A stretch of DNA of 64,000 nucleotides. It comes from Struthio camelus (taxonomy: Eukaryota > Chordata > Aves > Struthioniformes > Struthionidae). Every line of letters begins with the position of its first letter. Within the stretch, counting starts at the first letter, position 1. Position numbers and translations under genes: made by a program. The stretch spans positions 120,107,900 to 120,171,899 of the forward strand of contig NC_090943.1 in assembly GCF_040807025.1 (NCBI RefSeq). The letters run 5' to 3'. This document shows positions 1 to 14,100 of this stretch, in pieces. The notes beneath the pieces are model-generated. The model was given only the letters and a program-made list of their open reading frames with translations. It was not told where the DNA came from and made no database searches.

Positions 1-350
1 CGCCCCTCCCCCTCTCTTTCCGCCTCGGCGCGCGCACCGCACCGCACCGCCTTTGCCGGGCTGTGTGCAGGCGGCGCGCGCCTTCTCCGCCAGTCGCCCC
101 GCGCGCTCCCTCGGCCGGCCGTTACCCGCCTCCAACGGCCCGCTGGGGCGCGCGCCGAGCCCGCCGCGCTCCCTCGGCCGGCCGTTACCCGCCTCCAACG
201 GCCCGCTGGGGCGCGCGCCACGCTCCCTCCTGTCTCCCAAGGGTCTGGCAGTCCCTCCAGGAGCCTCTCAGCGCTGCCCAGCGTCCCAGTGTAGAGTCAT
301 GAGCGTGGGAGGAGAAGGGAGGCTGTGCCCAGCGAGTTTTCTGGGCTCGT
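1..350. promoter_or_regulatory. CpG island, THOC1 5' side
   Basis: The first 220 bases are very GC-rich and full of CpG, then composition falls to the AT-rich level of the introns by about 550. This fits the downstream edge of the THOC1 promoter island. I found no sequence encoding the expected THOC1 N-terminus here, so exon 1 and the start site probably lie left of base 1. Confidence 0.6.
102..219. repeat. 63-bp tandem duplication in the CpG island
   Basis: A 55-base block at 102-156 recurs without visible change at 165-219, a period of 63. It contains CTCCCTCGGCCGGCCGTTAC and TCCAACGGCCCGCTGGGGCG. The 8-base linker CCGAGCCC-like sequence is not repeated after the second copy, but a partial CGCTCCCTCC follows at 221. 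Confidence 0.9.
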
Positions 351-2096
351 TTGGGTTTCCCAAGTGAACAGGGGTTGAGGAAAGGGGGAGCAGCAGTGAG
401 ACAGCGGCAGGTTAAACGGATGCTCGGGGCTCAGGTGTGCAGCTGGATGGAGGAAAGTACCACGTTGAAGGCTGAACTCACCTGCCCTCCCTTCTGCATG
501 AATGGACCTGAATGGAGTGCAGGGGAGAGTTTGACTTGACGTGTATGCCAATTTTTTTTTTTTGCTGGCATGAAGGAAGTTGGAGGAAAGTGTACAAACT
601 TTACTTCTTTGGTCTTTGATGCAAAGAGATAAACTTGACTAGCTGGAGAGAGAGAGAAAACTTTCACTGCATTCACAGTGTTATAAAGGCACGTAGTAAT
701 GTTATGACAACAAGAGTGCTAGTTTTATGAGGTCAAGACAAATGTAAAGGGCAGAAGAAAGGACATTAGAAATCTATATTAATGAACTTAAGTTTTGCTA
801 TGCTTTTGTATAACGTAACATACAAGTTGATACCTCACACCATTGCCTACCGCACCCGATTGCTGATTCACTAAGACTGAACAAATCAGTGGCCCAGTGC
901 TGTGTTCTCTCTGGTGGGGGAGAGGGGATCTTGACAGATGGTTCTTCCCTTTCCTGTTCTTGAGTGAGTTTACCGTCTTAGTGCTGTTCTTTGTGAGCAT
1001 TAACTCCCATTAACCTGTGTTTATGCTATCATGCTAATGCATGATAGGCCTTGTCAGGTTATGCATGATATGACAGTAAAAGTCTCCTAGTTTCAGTTCA
1101 CCTTGTCCTAGTTGCATATCCAGGTTTTTTATCAATATCAGTTTCATACAGAAGAATCCTCTATCTGCAAAAAGTCTGCACAGCAGCAGCTAACAGCAGA
1201 ACAAAAATTCGAATGTTTATAACAGATGCAGCTGAATGATGCTTAAGTCCAGTAGAGCATGTGTTAGGCACGGTAGGCCTGTGGCAAAACTTCAGCTGTG
1301 TTCTAAGTACTGTAGCAACCCGTTATAGCTGGGATATCTTTCTGAAGAGGAAACTGTGTTTTCATGTAATGAGTGCTAAACTCAGTGGTATAAATTTTTG
1401 GGCAGGAGTTTTCGTACCAGTTTAGCCTAACTAGGTGAGCTAAAATGAGAATAGTATCCGTGGTTTAGTTAGCTAAAATTAATTTAAAATTAAATCAAAA
1501 TCTGATGTAACTCAACGTTTGCAGTAAAACATGCCACAGCTTGTCGCCCTTATCTCCTTTGCGCCTCGACTGAATGATGCTTTTTCCTTACTAGAGCAGA
1601 CTGAGCTGGATGTGTACTCAAGTGGTGGTGCAATTTATTGGACTTTCAAAGTAAGGTGTTGAGATTTGTACAGAAATAGTTGAGGCACAGGCAGTTATTC
1701 CGTTATATTGATTTCATTACAGGGAATTTTTAGACCAGCTTGCTAACAGAAGTAATGTTTTTAAACCACCATGAGTTGCCTGTCTGGCAGGTGAAAGTTT
1801 GTGTATGGACCTTTCAACTGTTCTAGGTGCAGCATCAGCCATAATAGCATGCTCCTTTATATTTCACTTGGAAGTGTTATTTTCTGCATACCATTAGCCC
1901 TAATTTGAGGTATGATAATCTACTAGGTAATATGGGTAAGTTGTTAATATATTTTCTTTTGTAAATCGATGCATGGTATGTCACAAATAGATTCCTTAGT
2001 ATTTCTGCTTTCTGTCAGATGAAGGAAGAAGGTGATCCATCAGAGTAACTTTGGTTGCCTAACGGTTTTGTAATTTTTTTTTTCACCTTTTGGTAG
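221..2096 (+). other. THOC1 intron 1 (3' part)
   Basis: This is AT-rich intronic sequence. I see no coding exon, RNA gene or clear repeat in it beyond short T tracts. Confidence 0.5.
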
Positions 2097-2170
2097 ACTT
2101 CCACTAGAGAGGCTCTGAATAACAAAACCATCAAACCCTTGTTGAATGCATTCAACCAGATTCCTGGGAG
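2097..2170 (+). CDS. THOC1: THOC1 exon 2
   Basis: This is the first THOC1 exon in the window. It encodes [20 protein letters not shown] and neighbouring residues, opens in phase 0 after ..GGTAG and ends two bases into a Ser codon before GTAAGT. Confidence 0.9.
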
Positions 2171-5100
2171 GTAAGTAGCTGCCACTTGATTTTAAAAAGT
2201 GGCTATTCAGATCATTTTTACTAATCTTTTCTTTAATAGTTGTTATTAACTAATGTAGAATTTTTGTATTTGCAGTGAAAATGAAAAAAAGTGCACCTTG
2301 GACCAAGCTTTTAGAGTTATTGTAGAAGAAGAAATAGTAAGTATTTCACACTGCTAGAGCCATCTGTTGATGTAAATGAAACTTCTGTTTGCAAGTTAAC
2401 ATATAGTAATTTAACAACAACTTAACTGAGTTGTAGAAAATAGTGTTTATTAAAAAATATGAACTATGTAAAAATTACATAATTAAGATTTAATATAGAC
2501 AATTAAAGAAGATTGGTAGGTAGGATGAAATTGCTAATTTTACAGATGCCGCACTGCTGAGAGATGCTGACTTAGCCTTTTCCAGCAGTTCTTTGCAATG
2601 CTTCTGAAAATCTACTATGACTTAAAATCATAGTTCATAAATAGGCCTTATTCTGCAATTATATTTGCAGAGTGGAGTGGGTTATGTGTTACTAGCATGT
2701 GCTGCATGACAGTAGATGAAAGGACTCAAAGTGTTTTGGTTTTGCTATAACGTGGGATACTTGTTTTCAGAGGTAAACAAACAGCTACACAATAAGGGTT
2801 GTACAGTCTTTAATGGCCAGAAGAGATCAAGAAACGTCGTTCATTCAATAAAAAATTTTAATAGGTAACTGATGGGTCTGATTAATAGAATGAAATTTTG
2901 GAAGTAGAATGTCAACATCTGTTAAAATGTATCTATTTGTGAAACAAGAATTTTAGTTTCATTACATATATTAATGTAAAAATAGAGAAGTTCAACCTTG
3001 TCATGTGTTTGTTTAGATAAACAAAGCTCCATGTGAAAACCTCCTGGCAATTATTTCTCTTGCTATTAATGGAGTCACAGAAGGTAAGCATCTTTATCTT
3101 TAATCTGGTAGCAGTTTTAGGGGCTGGGAGGCTTTAGTTTTTCATTTGTTTGTTTACCATCTTCCTTTTTTTTTTAAAGTAATCTACAGTACAGCAGTTA
3201 GCTATGATAATATGTGGTCCTTAGGTTAGTGATTGAATAAATCTGTCGCACAAGAGATGAGTGAATATGACTAAATTCAGTTGTGTGTGCAACAGCTGTT
3301 GGAACTTTTTTTTTTTAAACCTGTAGTGGAAAATGCATGGGTTTGGTCATAACATAACTATGATTTTCTCTTCCTATCAACCGGTGTAAAATGCTTAAAA
3401 GGCTCCCATCCTGATTTCAGACGTGAGGCCAAGGAGACAGTGAGGTTAAATGGCTTGTCCTAGGTTTCTTTGTCCGTCACTGGCAGAGTGACAGACAACA
3501 TCTCTTGAATGGCTGTGCTGCCAAACTGCTGCGTCTGTTCACTGCCTCTGGTGAGGCCTCACCTGGAGTACTGTGTCCAATTCTGGGCTCCCCAGTACAA
3601 GAGAGAGATGGAGCTGCTGGAGAGAGTCCAGCGGAGGGCTACAAAGATGATGGGGGGACTGGAGCATCTCTCCTCTGAAGAAAGGCTGAGAGAGCTGGGC
3701 CTGTTCAGCCTGGAGAAGAGAAGACTGAGAGGGGATCTGATCAACGTGTACAAGTATCTGAAGGGGGGAGGTGTCAAGAGTCTGAGGCCAATCTCTTCTC
3801 CGTGGTGCCCAGCAACAGGACAAGAGGCAACGGGCAGAAACTGAACCACAGGAAGTTCCATCTGAACCTGAGGAAAAACTTCTTTCCTGTGCGGGTGACA
3901 GAGCACTGGCACAGGTTGCCCAGAGAGGTAGTGGAGTCTCCTTCCCTGGAGATATCCAAAACCTGCCTGGACGCAGTCCTGGGCAATGTGCTCTAGAGGA
4001 CCCTGCTTGAGCAGGCAGGTTGGACTACACAGAATCACAGAATGGTTGAGGTTGGAAGGGACCTCTGGAGATCATCTAGTCCAACCTCCCTGCTCGAGCA
4101 GGGTCCTCTAGAGCATATTTCCCAGGATCACATCCAGACAGGTGATCCAGACTAGATGATCTCCAGAGGTCCCTTCCAACCTCAACCATTCTGTGGTTCT
4201 GTGCTAGTCTCCCAGATACTGACCTGTTAGTACACAGCTCTTTTTCAGATACCTGAGTCTGTTTCTACAGCTGTCTTTTGTGTCAGAGATCGTTGTGCTA
4301 ATATCATCTGAATGACCTTTGACATTCTTCCATTTGTTTATATGCTTCATGTACCTATCAAATACAGTTTTGTTTTAGTAAACGTGTATTGAATGCATTT
4401 GTGTTTTATGAACTGTAGAATAACGTGACCTATGGTTATGAATGCAGACATTACCAAAGTACAGAGCACCAGTATACTGACTTTAGGAGTGCTTTACTTG
4501 AGGAAAAGGCATTTGAACTTTTCGGTTAACGGTAGAACAAGATGAAAGCCTGAAAGAGTTCACTTGTGGGCTACAAATGGATGCAAGCCTGACTGTTAGG
4601 AGCTATACCAAGTAGGTTTTCTGTTGCCAGTAAAAACCTCAAAAGAAGCTCACTTTGTTTCATAGTAGTTGAGAGAGAGGCATAAGGCATGTAATCCAAT
4701 TTCTGGGTAAGCCAAAAACCATGTGTGAAAGCTCACACTGTTTTGATGACTCTTAGAGTTTTATGACATCTTTATTATTTGTTATGTATTAATGCAAAGC
4801 TCTGGTAATGCTCATTTGTATATGTGTACCTAAGGAAATGGGTTCAATGGAAATGCACACTTTACCTTGATGTTTTTGTTAGGCTTTTTAGGAATCGAGG
4901 ATAATTTTTTTTTTTAACATCATGTCCCTCAACTTCCATACATCTTTATGCATTTCAGTTCAAATTTGCTGAATAAAGTATTTCCCGTTCCTCGTAGGTA
5001 TTTGCACTGCATCAACCCCTTTTGTGCTTCTGGGAGATGTTCTGGATTGCCTGCCTTTGGATCAGTGTGACAAAATCTTCACTTTTGTGGAGAAAAATGT

Positions 5101-8100
5101 TGCTACATGGAAATCAGTAAGTATTTTTCCAGAATATAGTTATTGCAAAGCTTTTGTCTACCCAAATCATTTTTTACAGCAAATTGTAATTGATTTTGTA
5201 TCTGTTTGTGTTAAAATAGTCGCATTGAGTATGTTTTAATTTGAGGCTTAAAAGCAATGAGTCAGGGCAAAAGAGGTCAGAAAATTAATAATAAAAGAAA
5301 TCATGATTTTGATTGATACTCTATTTTTAACTCCTTTCTGTACCGTCTACGTTGCGCTTGACATTCAGAACCTGGAAATTTAGCTTCTGATGCATGATTT
5401 GTATGGGTACCTTCACTCTTAACCTTTTATGCAACTTTCCTCTGGAGGTGTAGGAGATTCCTTCACTCTTTTGATCTGCAGGGAAATAAGTCTTCTTGGT
5501 CACTTCCTTAATTAGCTTTCCGTTACAGGACTGTAGCAAGAATGAATTTGTTGCCCTAAAATATTTCTGCTTTTAAGGAACAGACAGTGGTTTGGGGCCT
5601 CTTTGAGGGTTTTACACTCTTGCTGTACAATAGTTCAGTAGCAGTAGAAGACAAGCTGCTAAGCTTCTTGTGCTGCAGTTGCTGTTTACTGAAGAGGGAA
5701 TTCAAGGTCCCAGGCAGAAGTCCTAACCTGCCTGCATTTTACTTGAGGATCACAAGAAATCTTGGATCTCAAAATCCTTACTGTTTGAAACTGCAGTACT
5801 ACCAGAAGCACAAGTGGCAGCAACTCAGTAGGTTGCTTTGGGAACACCCAAAGAATATTCCAGTTTCTCTGTGTTTTCCTGTCCTGGATTTCTTGACCTC
5901 CTATTCTGTTTCAGACAACCTTGTTCTCCATGCTTTTATTCAAGAATTGTTCTTTATCATTAATTGAAACATCTGCCAATTTCTTTCTCCTGCTGCAAAA
6001 TCTCTAGTGCTGTGAACGCTCTAAATCTTTTATGTTTCTCTTTACAGTTATACATAAAACGCACATAGAAGGGTAAAGGCAGTGAGACTTAAATTAGTGT
6101 GTTTCAGGGAAAAAGGTGGATGCTGCTCTTGCAGTTTACTGTTGCCATTTTTTATATGGAGGCTAGATTTAAATTTTTTGTTTTGTGCTTGCTTGAAATT
6201 GGTGGGACTACTTGTTCTATGTTGCCTTTTGGGAAACCTGTCTCTTAAGGGAAAACCCAAATTTAGAGTTAACAGTAAGAATGACTCATATTTACTCGTG
6301 ATATGTGATTGAATTCAAAAGAGTATGCTCAAGGAGGTTTCACTATCTCTTAATGATCTTGGTGTCTTTAATCCATTTCAGAATACATTTTATTCTGCGG
6401 GGAAAAATTACTTGCTACGAATGTGCAATGGTGAGTTAGTAGTTAGTTCTTCATGGGGGTCATAGGGAGTAAAGAATTCCCAGTCACAGCAGATGAAAGT
6501 GAATTTACATCATGATGTCTTCAATAAGTAATAAAGGTAAAAGATGCTCCTCTTAGCAGATTCATAAATCTTGCTGTTTGATGTAAATACCACTCTGACC
6601 TTAGGGAAATCCCTTTTTCATCAGTGACGATGGTCTTAGAGGAACATCTGAGAAATGTTTATCCTTCAGCAATGATAAGGCCCGTACCAGAGACAGTATT
6701 TGTTTGAGTAGGATTCCTTTTGAACTTAACTTCTCTAGCCGTTGTAGCAGTTAAGAGAACTGATAGAATGCATTAGGGAAAAATACAGCTGGTCTAAAGA
6801 TATTACTAGTATTTAAATTTACAAATCTTCCTTTCCTTTCATTGGCTATGTAGATCTTGTAATTAGCAACTCCTAAACAAATACTTGTGAGTGAGAAGCT
6901 GGAAGGGGGATAAATACTAATAATCTTTACTTTTTACAACATTTAGACCTCCTAAGAAGATTATCTAAGTCACAAAATACAGTATTCTGTGGAAGAATTC
7001 AGCTATTCTTGGCTAGGTTATTTCCGCTTTCAGAAAAATCAGGTGAGATTTTGCATTTCATCACGCTAATATTGTAACAAAGACTAAATGTGCTGAATCT
7101 TGTAAGTTTACATTGCAGACCAAAATCATTTGGAACTTTTGTCTTAGTTATTTTATCTACCCTACAACTTGTAACTGGCTTTCATTTGTTTTGATTTCCA
7201 ACACAGATTTCCGATGTTTACAATTCTTTGTTTTAATTGAATAATAATATCCGATAAACAAGTAACTGAACGAACTAGCTTATGAACTTCACAGCTTCTC
7301 AGACTGACCCTTTGTTTTCCACAGGACTTAACTTGCAGAGTCAGTTTAACCTGGAAAATGTCACAGTTTTCAATACCAATGAACACGAGAGCACTCTAGG
7401 ACAGAAGGTGAAAATTCCTGTGTCACTTTCCACTTATTCTGCAGAAAGTCATTTGGGAGCCTATAAGATTGTTTGCACAGAAATACACTACTGTAATTGA
7501 ACTATATGTTCATAATTTAGTTGCCCCTCTTCCAGGCCAAACTGCTAATTCTGGAAATTGGCATATTATGTGGTACATGAAAATGCGTAAAATTTGAGAA
7601 AATAAAATTTTGATTTGATGGTGAGGGGTGAGCACCGTCACTTGTTGTGATAAGTTTTGCCCGTAGTGTACAGAGTATAAAGCTATCCCTTCAGTTTTTT
7701 GTAACAGGCTGTGTTTCTGTCTGTGGAAGGCAGGAGAAGTTGTACTTTGCAAAGTACAGTATGGTGTTAGGATTATGCTGTGCAGTTTACTGGAATGATA
7801 CTGTAGGGATCTTTTGAATTACCAGCTTAAACTTTGTGATTTAAAGTGTAATGAAATACATCAACTAAAAAAAAACTATGAAAACTCTGTGCAAAATACA
7901 GTAGCATTTGTATCTATTTTTAAATATTTTTTTTCCCTATAGCACATAGAGGAGAGAGAGGAAGGCATGGATGTAGAAGAAGGTGAAATGGGCGATGATG
8001 AAGCACCAACAAGTTGGTGAGCTTATTGCAATTCTAAAAGTTGAAACAAAATATTGTAAAGGGATTGTTTAGAGCTAGTTTCGTAAATACCCTTAAATGT

Positions 8101-11100
8101 TTTGTTTGGATTTCTGCTCGTCTTGAAGAAGTTTTACTTTTTATTATTTTGGAGTATATTATCAAGTACAGAAAAACCACACATTTTGAACATACAGGAG
8201 TTCTGCAATGCACAGTTTAAACTGCTTGATACAGTGTTCTGATGAATTCCACAAAAACAGTGAATCTACTCTAAAGAAGGTATATTCATAGACATTAAGG
8301 CAGAGATTTTCAAACTTGAGTAGTTATAGTTAGTTCCTAGTAGGAAGCTTTGAAATGCAAATTGAATTTCTGAAAGTAAGAGCAAGAGAAATCCACATCA
8401 GGACATCATGGCCTTTAGTTTTATAACACACCCACTGTTACTCAGCTGAAGACTTGAATTTTGAAAACAGTGATAAATTTTGTATGAACAAAACATTGTA
8501 GACCACTAGATGATAGTTTGGCGGTTATTTATATTTCTTTACTTGCAACATAAGAAAGGGTAAACTTACTACTTAAAGGTAGAATAGATTGCCAGTACCT
8601 GAATTATAATTGGCATAGTGATAGAGTTGAAAAGAGTTTCATTAAATTAGCTGAAGCAACTACAATGTTCTTAAATTGGCAGAGCAGTGTATACGAGCAG
8701 GTGTATTCAGTGAAGCCTTTTCTAATTAACCACGCTCTCTGTGATTCCATCTTTTTTGCAAATGGGAAGAGGAAGGCATCCAGCGAACGCAGAGCATTGT
8801 GGCTAGCGTGCTTTTTGACAGATTTTTTGGCCAGTGGTAATACACGCAACTTTGAGATTGATTAGACAGTGTATTTTCTTCAGTTTGCTTCCTAGCTCTG
8901 TTGTGAAGTGGATGAGTTTTTGCCGTCATAGGCATCAAGTGGCTGTCTTATCACCTCACGTAATTAGATAGTTAACTTGTTACAGCATGGGGAAAAAGGC
9001 TTGTACAAATACGGGCTTTGCATCTTTTTGTTTGATTGGTTAGGGTTGTTTTTTTTTGTTGATACATGCTCTTGGATCCTGCAGGTCTTCCTCATCTGCA
9101 AATTAGGATCATAGTAGTTACTGCTGCACTGCCCAGTCTCTTGTTAGTGAGCAGCCATGAAATGAAATGGTGCTTGGGCTCTTGCTGCTGATGTTGCTCT
9201 TCACATCCGTCATGTTTCTTTCTTCTTTCACTGTCACTTTGATCGAATTTTATTTCTCTGACAAGTAAAATTTCTTCACTCTGTGCTAGCACTTTCAGAT
9301 CTTGGGAGCTGCTTAGGATTGTTTCTCATAAGATAAATCTGGTTCCAGTGGGAAAGGCAGCATTGGACTGTGAAAATACCTTGTTTATGCTTCTGTACAG
9401 GAGACTGTCATTAATGCAATCTGTATGAGGCACTTCTAAGTAAAATGAGGGGGGCCACTGTAAGCAAACAGCAACTGCCTTGGTAGTTATTTCTCTGTCT
9501 GCAATGATTTTTTCTTCTTTGTTCTGAGTTATTCTTTGTTTTAACCAGAAGACCTGAGAATATCAGCATCATTCATGCCCGCAGTAATTTTCTACAAGTT
9601 ACCAGTCGAATTAACATGCAGTATGTGCAGCTGTTACAGGGAGTGACATTTCTGCTTTAGGTCATGCTTTGGGAATGTTTTGGAGAATCAAGTCTGGTAA
9701 ATGAAGAATTTGAACCTAGTGCTGGTTTCTCCTTAAACTATAAGTGGATAGCTCAGTTCTGTGGGAAAATCACTAGCATTAAACTCTGTATTCAAATCCA
9801 ATTTCTAGACTCATGTTTCTCCTGCCCTCTTAAGATTAGACACAAGCTGGCAGTGTCTCAATCTGTTTAAGTGGAGGTTACCTGGAAGAGGAAAGAAACA
9901 AACAGATTATTTGAAAAAGTAACGTTCCCTGGCTGAAAACCATCATTATTTTCTCTCTTTCAGAATTCTCCCAGTTACCTTGACAAAATTTGTTCTGGTA
10001 GATGTATTAGGGGGATAATGAATGCATACTGCATATATTTTTAGGAGAAAAGGCTGTATTCCTCTTCCTTCTCCAGATGCTGTGAAACGTCTTACCTTTT
10101 GTGCTTTTATGGTAAGAAAGTAACAAAAGACTGGATAGAGAACTTCTAGGCAAAAATTCTGAGTTACAGGCTTGTCAAGAGGAGCTCACTGTTAACTTCA
10201 GTATTTTACTTACAAAACGAATGCTATTTTTTGGGATTGCACATTCTTGAGCGGACTTGAGTTTAATATATTGCTTTGAATATGGATTTTCATAACTTTT
10301 TTCTTAATGTTGTTGTTCAGCTCCATTCCAATAGATTATAACCTATATAGAAAATTCTGGTCACTTCAAGATTACTTTAGGAATCCTGTGCAGTGCTATG
10401 AGAAAGTCTCATGGAAAACTTTTCTTAAGGTAATCAGAGTTTGTTCTTTCAACTCTTAAGCTTATGTAAAAATTGTCACTTACATGAATAAAAGAGTGAT
10501 TGCACAAGAACAGTTGAACCACTAATGCAGTTGAAAAATAATAATGTATGAGGAAATGCATTTTACAGTTTTCTAAAATGAGCATTTGACAGTGAACAAT
10601 TTATTAAGATGTTACAGTAAATTTTCTAATAAAGCTAAAATTGATGACTTCTTGTCAGTTACAGCAACACTTCATATGTTGCAACAATGTTAGAAGTACC
10701 ATTTTTATTATTTGTCCGTTGCAGAAAGCAGAACCTTTGTGTACGGATATTTTTTGTGTCCTTATAAGAAAAATAGTTTTACCTGGCCCTAGATCTTTTG
10801 CACAAAGTGCAGATATTGCTTTTGAATAGAGCCGTACTGATCCCAGTGGGATCCTATTCAGGATAAGATTCTAATGAAATTCAGATTTTTTTTTTAGAAG
10901 CAATGACTTGAACCTCCCCTTGAGCCAGCCAGGCAAGTATTAGCAGTGTTTCAGTTTTGCTAACTCTGAATACTGAGGGTGATTTATCACTAAGCTATAC
11001 CAGTTTCTTCACAGTTTACCACTCACTTTTTATTTAATTTTAAGAAGCCTGTTTTTTCAAGCCTCATTCTCTGTGCTCTGCTAATAAGAAATAAAGCCCA

Positions 11101-14100
11101 CTCAGATATCCTGCTAAAAATTTGGTTAAAGGTTTATAGTCTCAGTGTTCAAAAAAAAGAAAAAAAAGAGTATAGCTCAAAGGGACTGCATAGCACCAGG
11201 CTTAGGTCTTTCAGATGAACTTTGTTGGCAGTTTTTCTTCACTGCAGTTTTAAGGTTCTGAATTGATTTTAAGACTAGTACTGCACTATAATTTTCATTC
11301 TGTACCTTTCTTGTATATATTCTGAAAAACGTAAGTGTTATTTGAATGTAGCGCTGTGTCATCATATGGTTTTTTGTTTCTTGATAACACCTAAACAAGA
11401 AAGCATTCATGCACTGTTCACAGCCATACCTTTTTTTTTTTTTATCCTTAGCATATTTTAAATGCTGCAAATGATTAGACATTCTGAAATGATAAAAAAA
11501 ACTTTCAGTGTCATGCTAAGATATGTATGACTTTCGGAGAAACTTTATGTACTGGCCAATGTGGCAAATAGGTGTTGCTTTGACTGGCTAATAGCAAGTT
11601 TACAGATGATTTTCCACTCAGCGCTAAGTCTAGTATAGTTTTCTAATTGACTGCAATGTTGTTTTTTCCATGTGGTAAGTAACTTTGTTTTATAGTACTC
11701 AGAAGAAGTCTTGGCTGTTTTCAAAAGTTACAAGTTGGATGACACTCAGGCTTCCCGAAAAAAGTTGGAAGAACTCAAAACAGGAGGAGAACATGTGTAT
11801 TTTGCAAAGTTCCTAACTAGTGAGAAGGTATGTGATTTCTTTTCTCAGAATCACAGAACAGTTGAGGTTGGAAGGAACCTCGGGAGATCAGCTAGTCCAC
11901 TCCTGTGCTCAAAGCAGGGCCAACTACGCAGGTTGCTCAGGGCCTTGTCCATTTAGCTTTTGAATATCTCAAACAGAAACTCCACAGACTCTCAAGTTCC
12001 ACTGTCTGACCACTTTCTTTAGAAAGATTTCTTCTCTTTTTTTTTTTTCTTTCTCTGTTAATTCTCTCTGACAGTTGATGATTCAGAGTGTTCTATTTTT
12101 GTTATCTGTATGACATTGGATGCGTATTGTTACATTTAGGAAGGGAAGTTAAAGGAGAGTAAATATTTAAAGATCTGTTGCCTTTTATGGCATTTACAAT
12201 TACATTTTCTACACTTGGCAGATATCACTTTAACAGTGTTTTGTGCCTCATTATGGTCTTATTTAAAGTTACCTTGAAGAAGATCTTGAGAGATTTGAAT
12301 TCTGTTAACGTTATCACAAAAATACAGCACTATTGAAATTAATGCTAAAGTAATTGTCCTTCTTTTGGAATAATGTATTCCTTTAACTCTTACATCTGTG
12401 CATTAGCAAATGGTAGAAAGTAAGTCTTGATGCAAAATGAGTTTTCTTTTTTGTGGGATAGAGAGTAGGTAAATTCCCCATAATCCTTTGACTTGTGTAT
12501 CAACAGTTTTAAAATAACAAATAACATAGAAGATACAGCACAGGTCACTTAATTGGCACCTAATAATCAAAACTCCTTTTCTCTAAAGAATCTTCAGATG
12601 TTTTGTTTATGTAATCTGTCATGCTGCAGCCCATGAGTAGAAATCATGCAGCGTATCATTGTGCAGATTTTGATGAGAGTGCTCCCTTTTCTGGTAGCCA
12701 AATTGTATCATAGCAAGTAGTTCATACCAAAAGTAAGCAGTGGTCTTTCAGTTACTGGAAAAAAATAATATTTGTTTTTTGCAAGTTCTTGCTCACTTCA
12801 AGGTGAATGATGTCTTAGGTAGGATGTTGTGAAGTCCAGCGGTATAAAACCAGTTTAACCAAAAGCTAGAAGTTTATTGTTTAATTTTACACCCCGTTCC
12901 TCACATTTCTAAGCGGTGGATTTCATTAGGAGTTTTGATAACTGTCTTCTCTGAACTGTGTTGTATGACAGTTTTACTGATCCTTGTACTTTGTGAAGCA
13001 CTGTCCTGAAAGTATATGTAATACTGAATAGAGGTGCTGTGATGCCTTATCCTCATTTTTCTGTTAAAACCATTTCCTTCTGGTTTATCTTAAAATCTTT
13101 GTTGGATTTTACAGTAGTGTATGTTTAGTGTCTTTAAAATACATGTATAATTCTTTTGTTTTTGTTTAGTTGATGGATTTACAGCTGAGTGACAGTAACT
13201 TTCGCCGTCACATCTTGTTGCAGTACCTAATACTGTTTCAGTATCTAAAGGGACAGGTCAAATTTAAAAGGTAATGTGGAAATATTTGTGATTTGAGGAT
13301 GGGGAGCTAAGAACTTTCAGTTAAGCCAAAATGTTTTTTAAAAGCTTACATTTGCTGGTTCTAACGCTCTTCTGAAACTTGCGGAGCCTTGGACTGGTGA
13401 GTACAGGAGATGGCTTGAAGGGAGTTAACAGCTGGTTACTGCTGGAAAGGGGAAGTCTCATTGTTGCCTTTGCTCCTCTCTGTACATGATTCTCTGCCCT
13501 CCCTTGCAGTGGCTCTAGTGTTTGTTGGACTCTCTTAAGTTTGTTCAGCAAAAAAATCTGATCATCTTTGCAGGGTTAGTTTTCTGCCAGATTAGTGAGT
13601 TGAATGGGATCTCAGAGGAGTAGAGGTCATTACGGCTGGTTCAAGCTGAGTGCCAGCCGAGAGAGGGAAGGAGTAGTACCTCTCCTTAGGCATTAGCAAG
13701 CCATTAGACCAGCACAAGCTATTCGTATGTGGCTTCATTTTGAATCTATGTTGACTCAGATCTTCATGTGACGTTGTTTGCTGAATTTTTGCTACAGAAT
13801 TCTGTCTAAAATATCAGCAAGTAGTAATGGTGGTTATTGCTTTTATAAATTGATAGGACAGAAGAAAACCCTATCCTTTTTTACTTTGTGCCCTAATGTT
13901 ATGCTGAAGAAATACCTACCAGTCTGTTCATTTCCTGTGCAAATTGACCATATCTGCATGTAATCGTTAATATTTAAGATAGCTATTTTTCAGCTATAAC
14001 ATAGTGCTTTTTATAAACGGATCTCAAAGCACTTTGCAAACTAGGTTAGTATTGTTATCCTCATTCCGTAGGTTATTTACCAAGGCAGTCCAGTGGCAGA

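Noticed and set aside
1-367. THOC1 coding exon 1 or another coding gene in the GC-rich start, including a 104-codon frame at 53-367
   Set aside because: No segment resembles the THOC1 N-terminus. The long frames start at non-ATG codons and contain the tandem duplication; GC-rich DNA lacks stops by composition.
5587-5967. 126-codon open frame in THOC1 intron 5
   Set aside because: It begins with GTG, shows no known domain, and lies inside an intron without splice or homology support.
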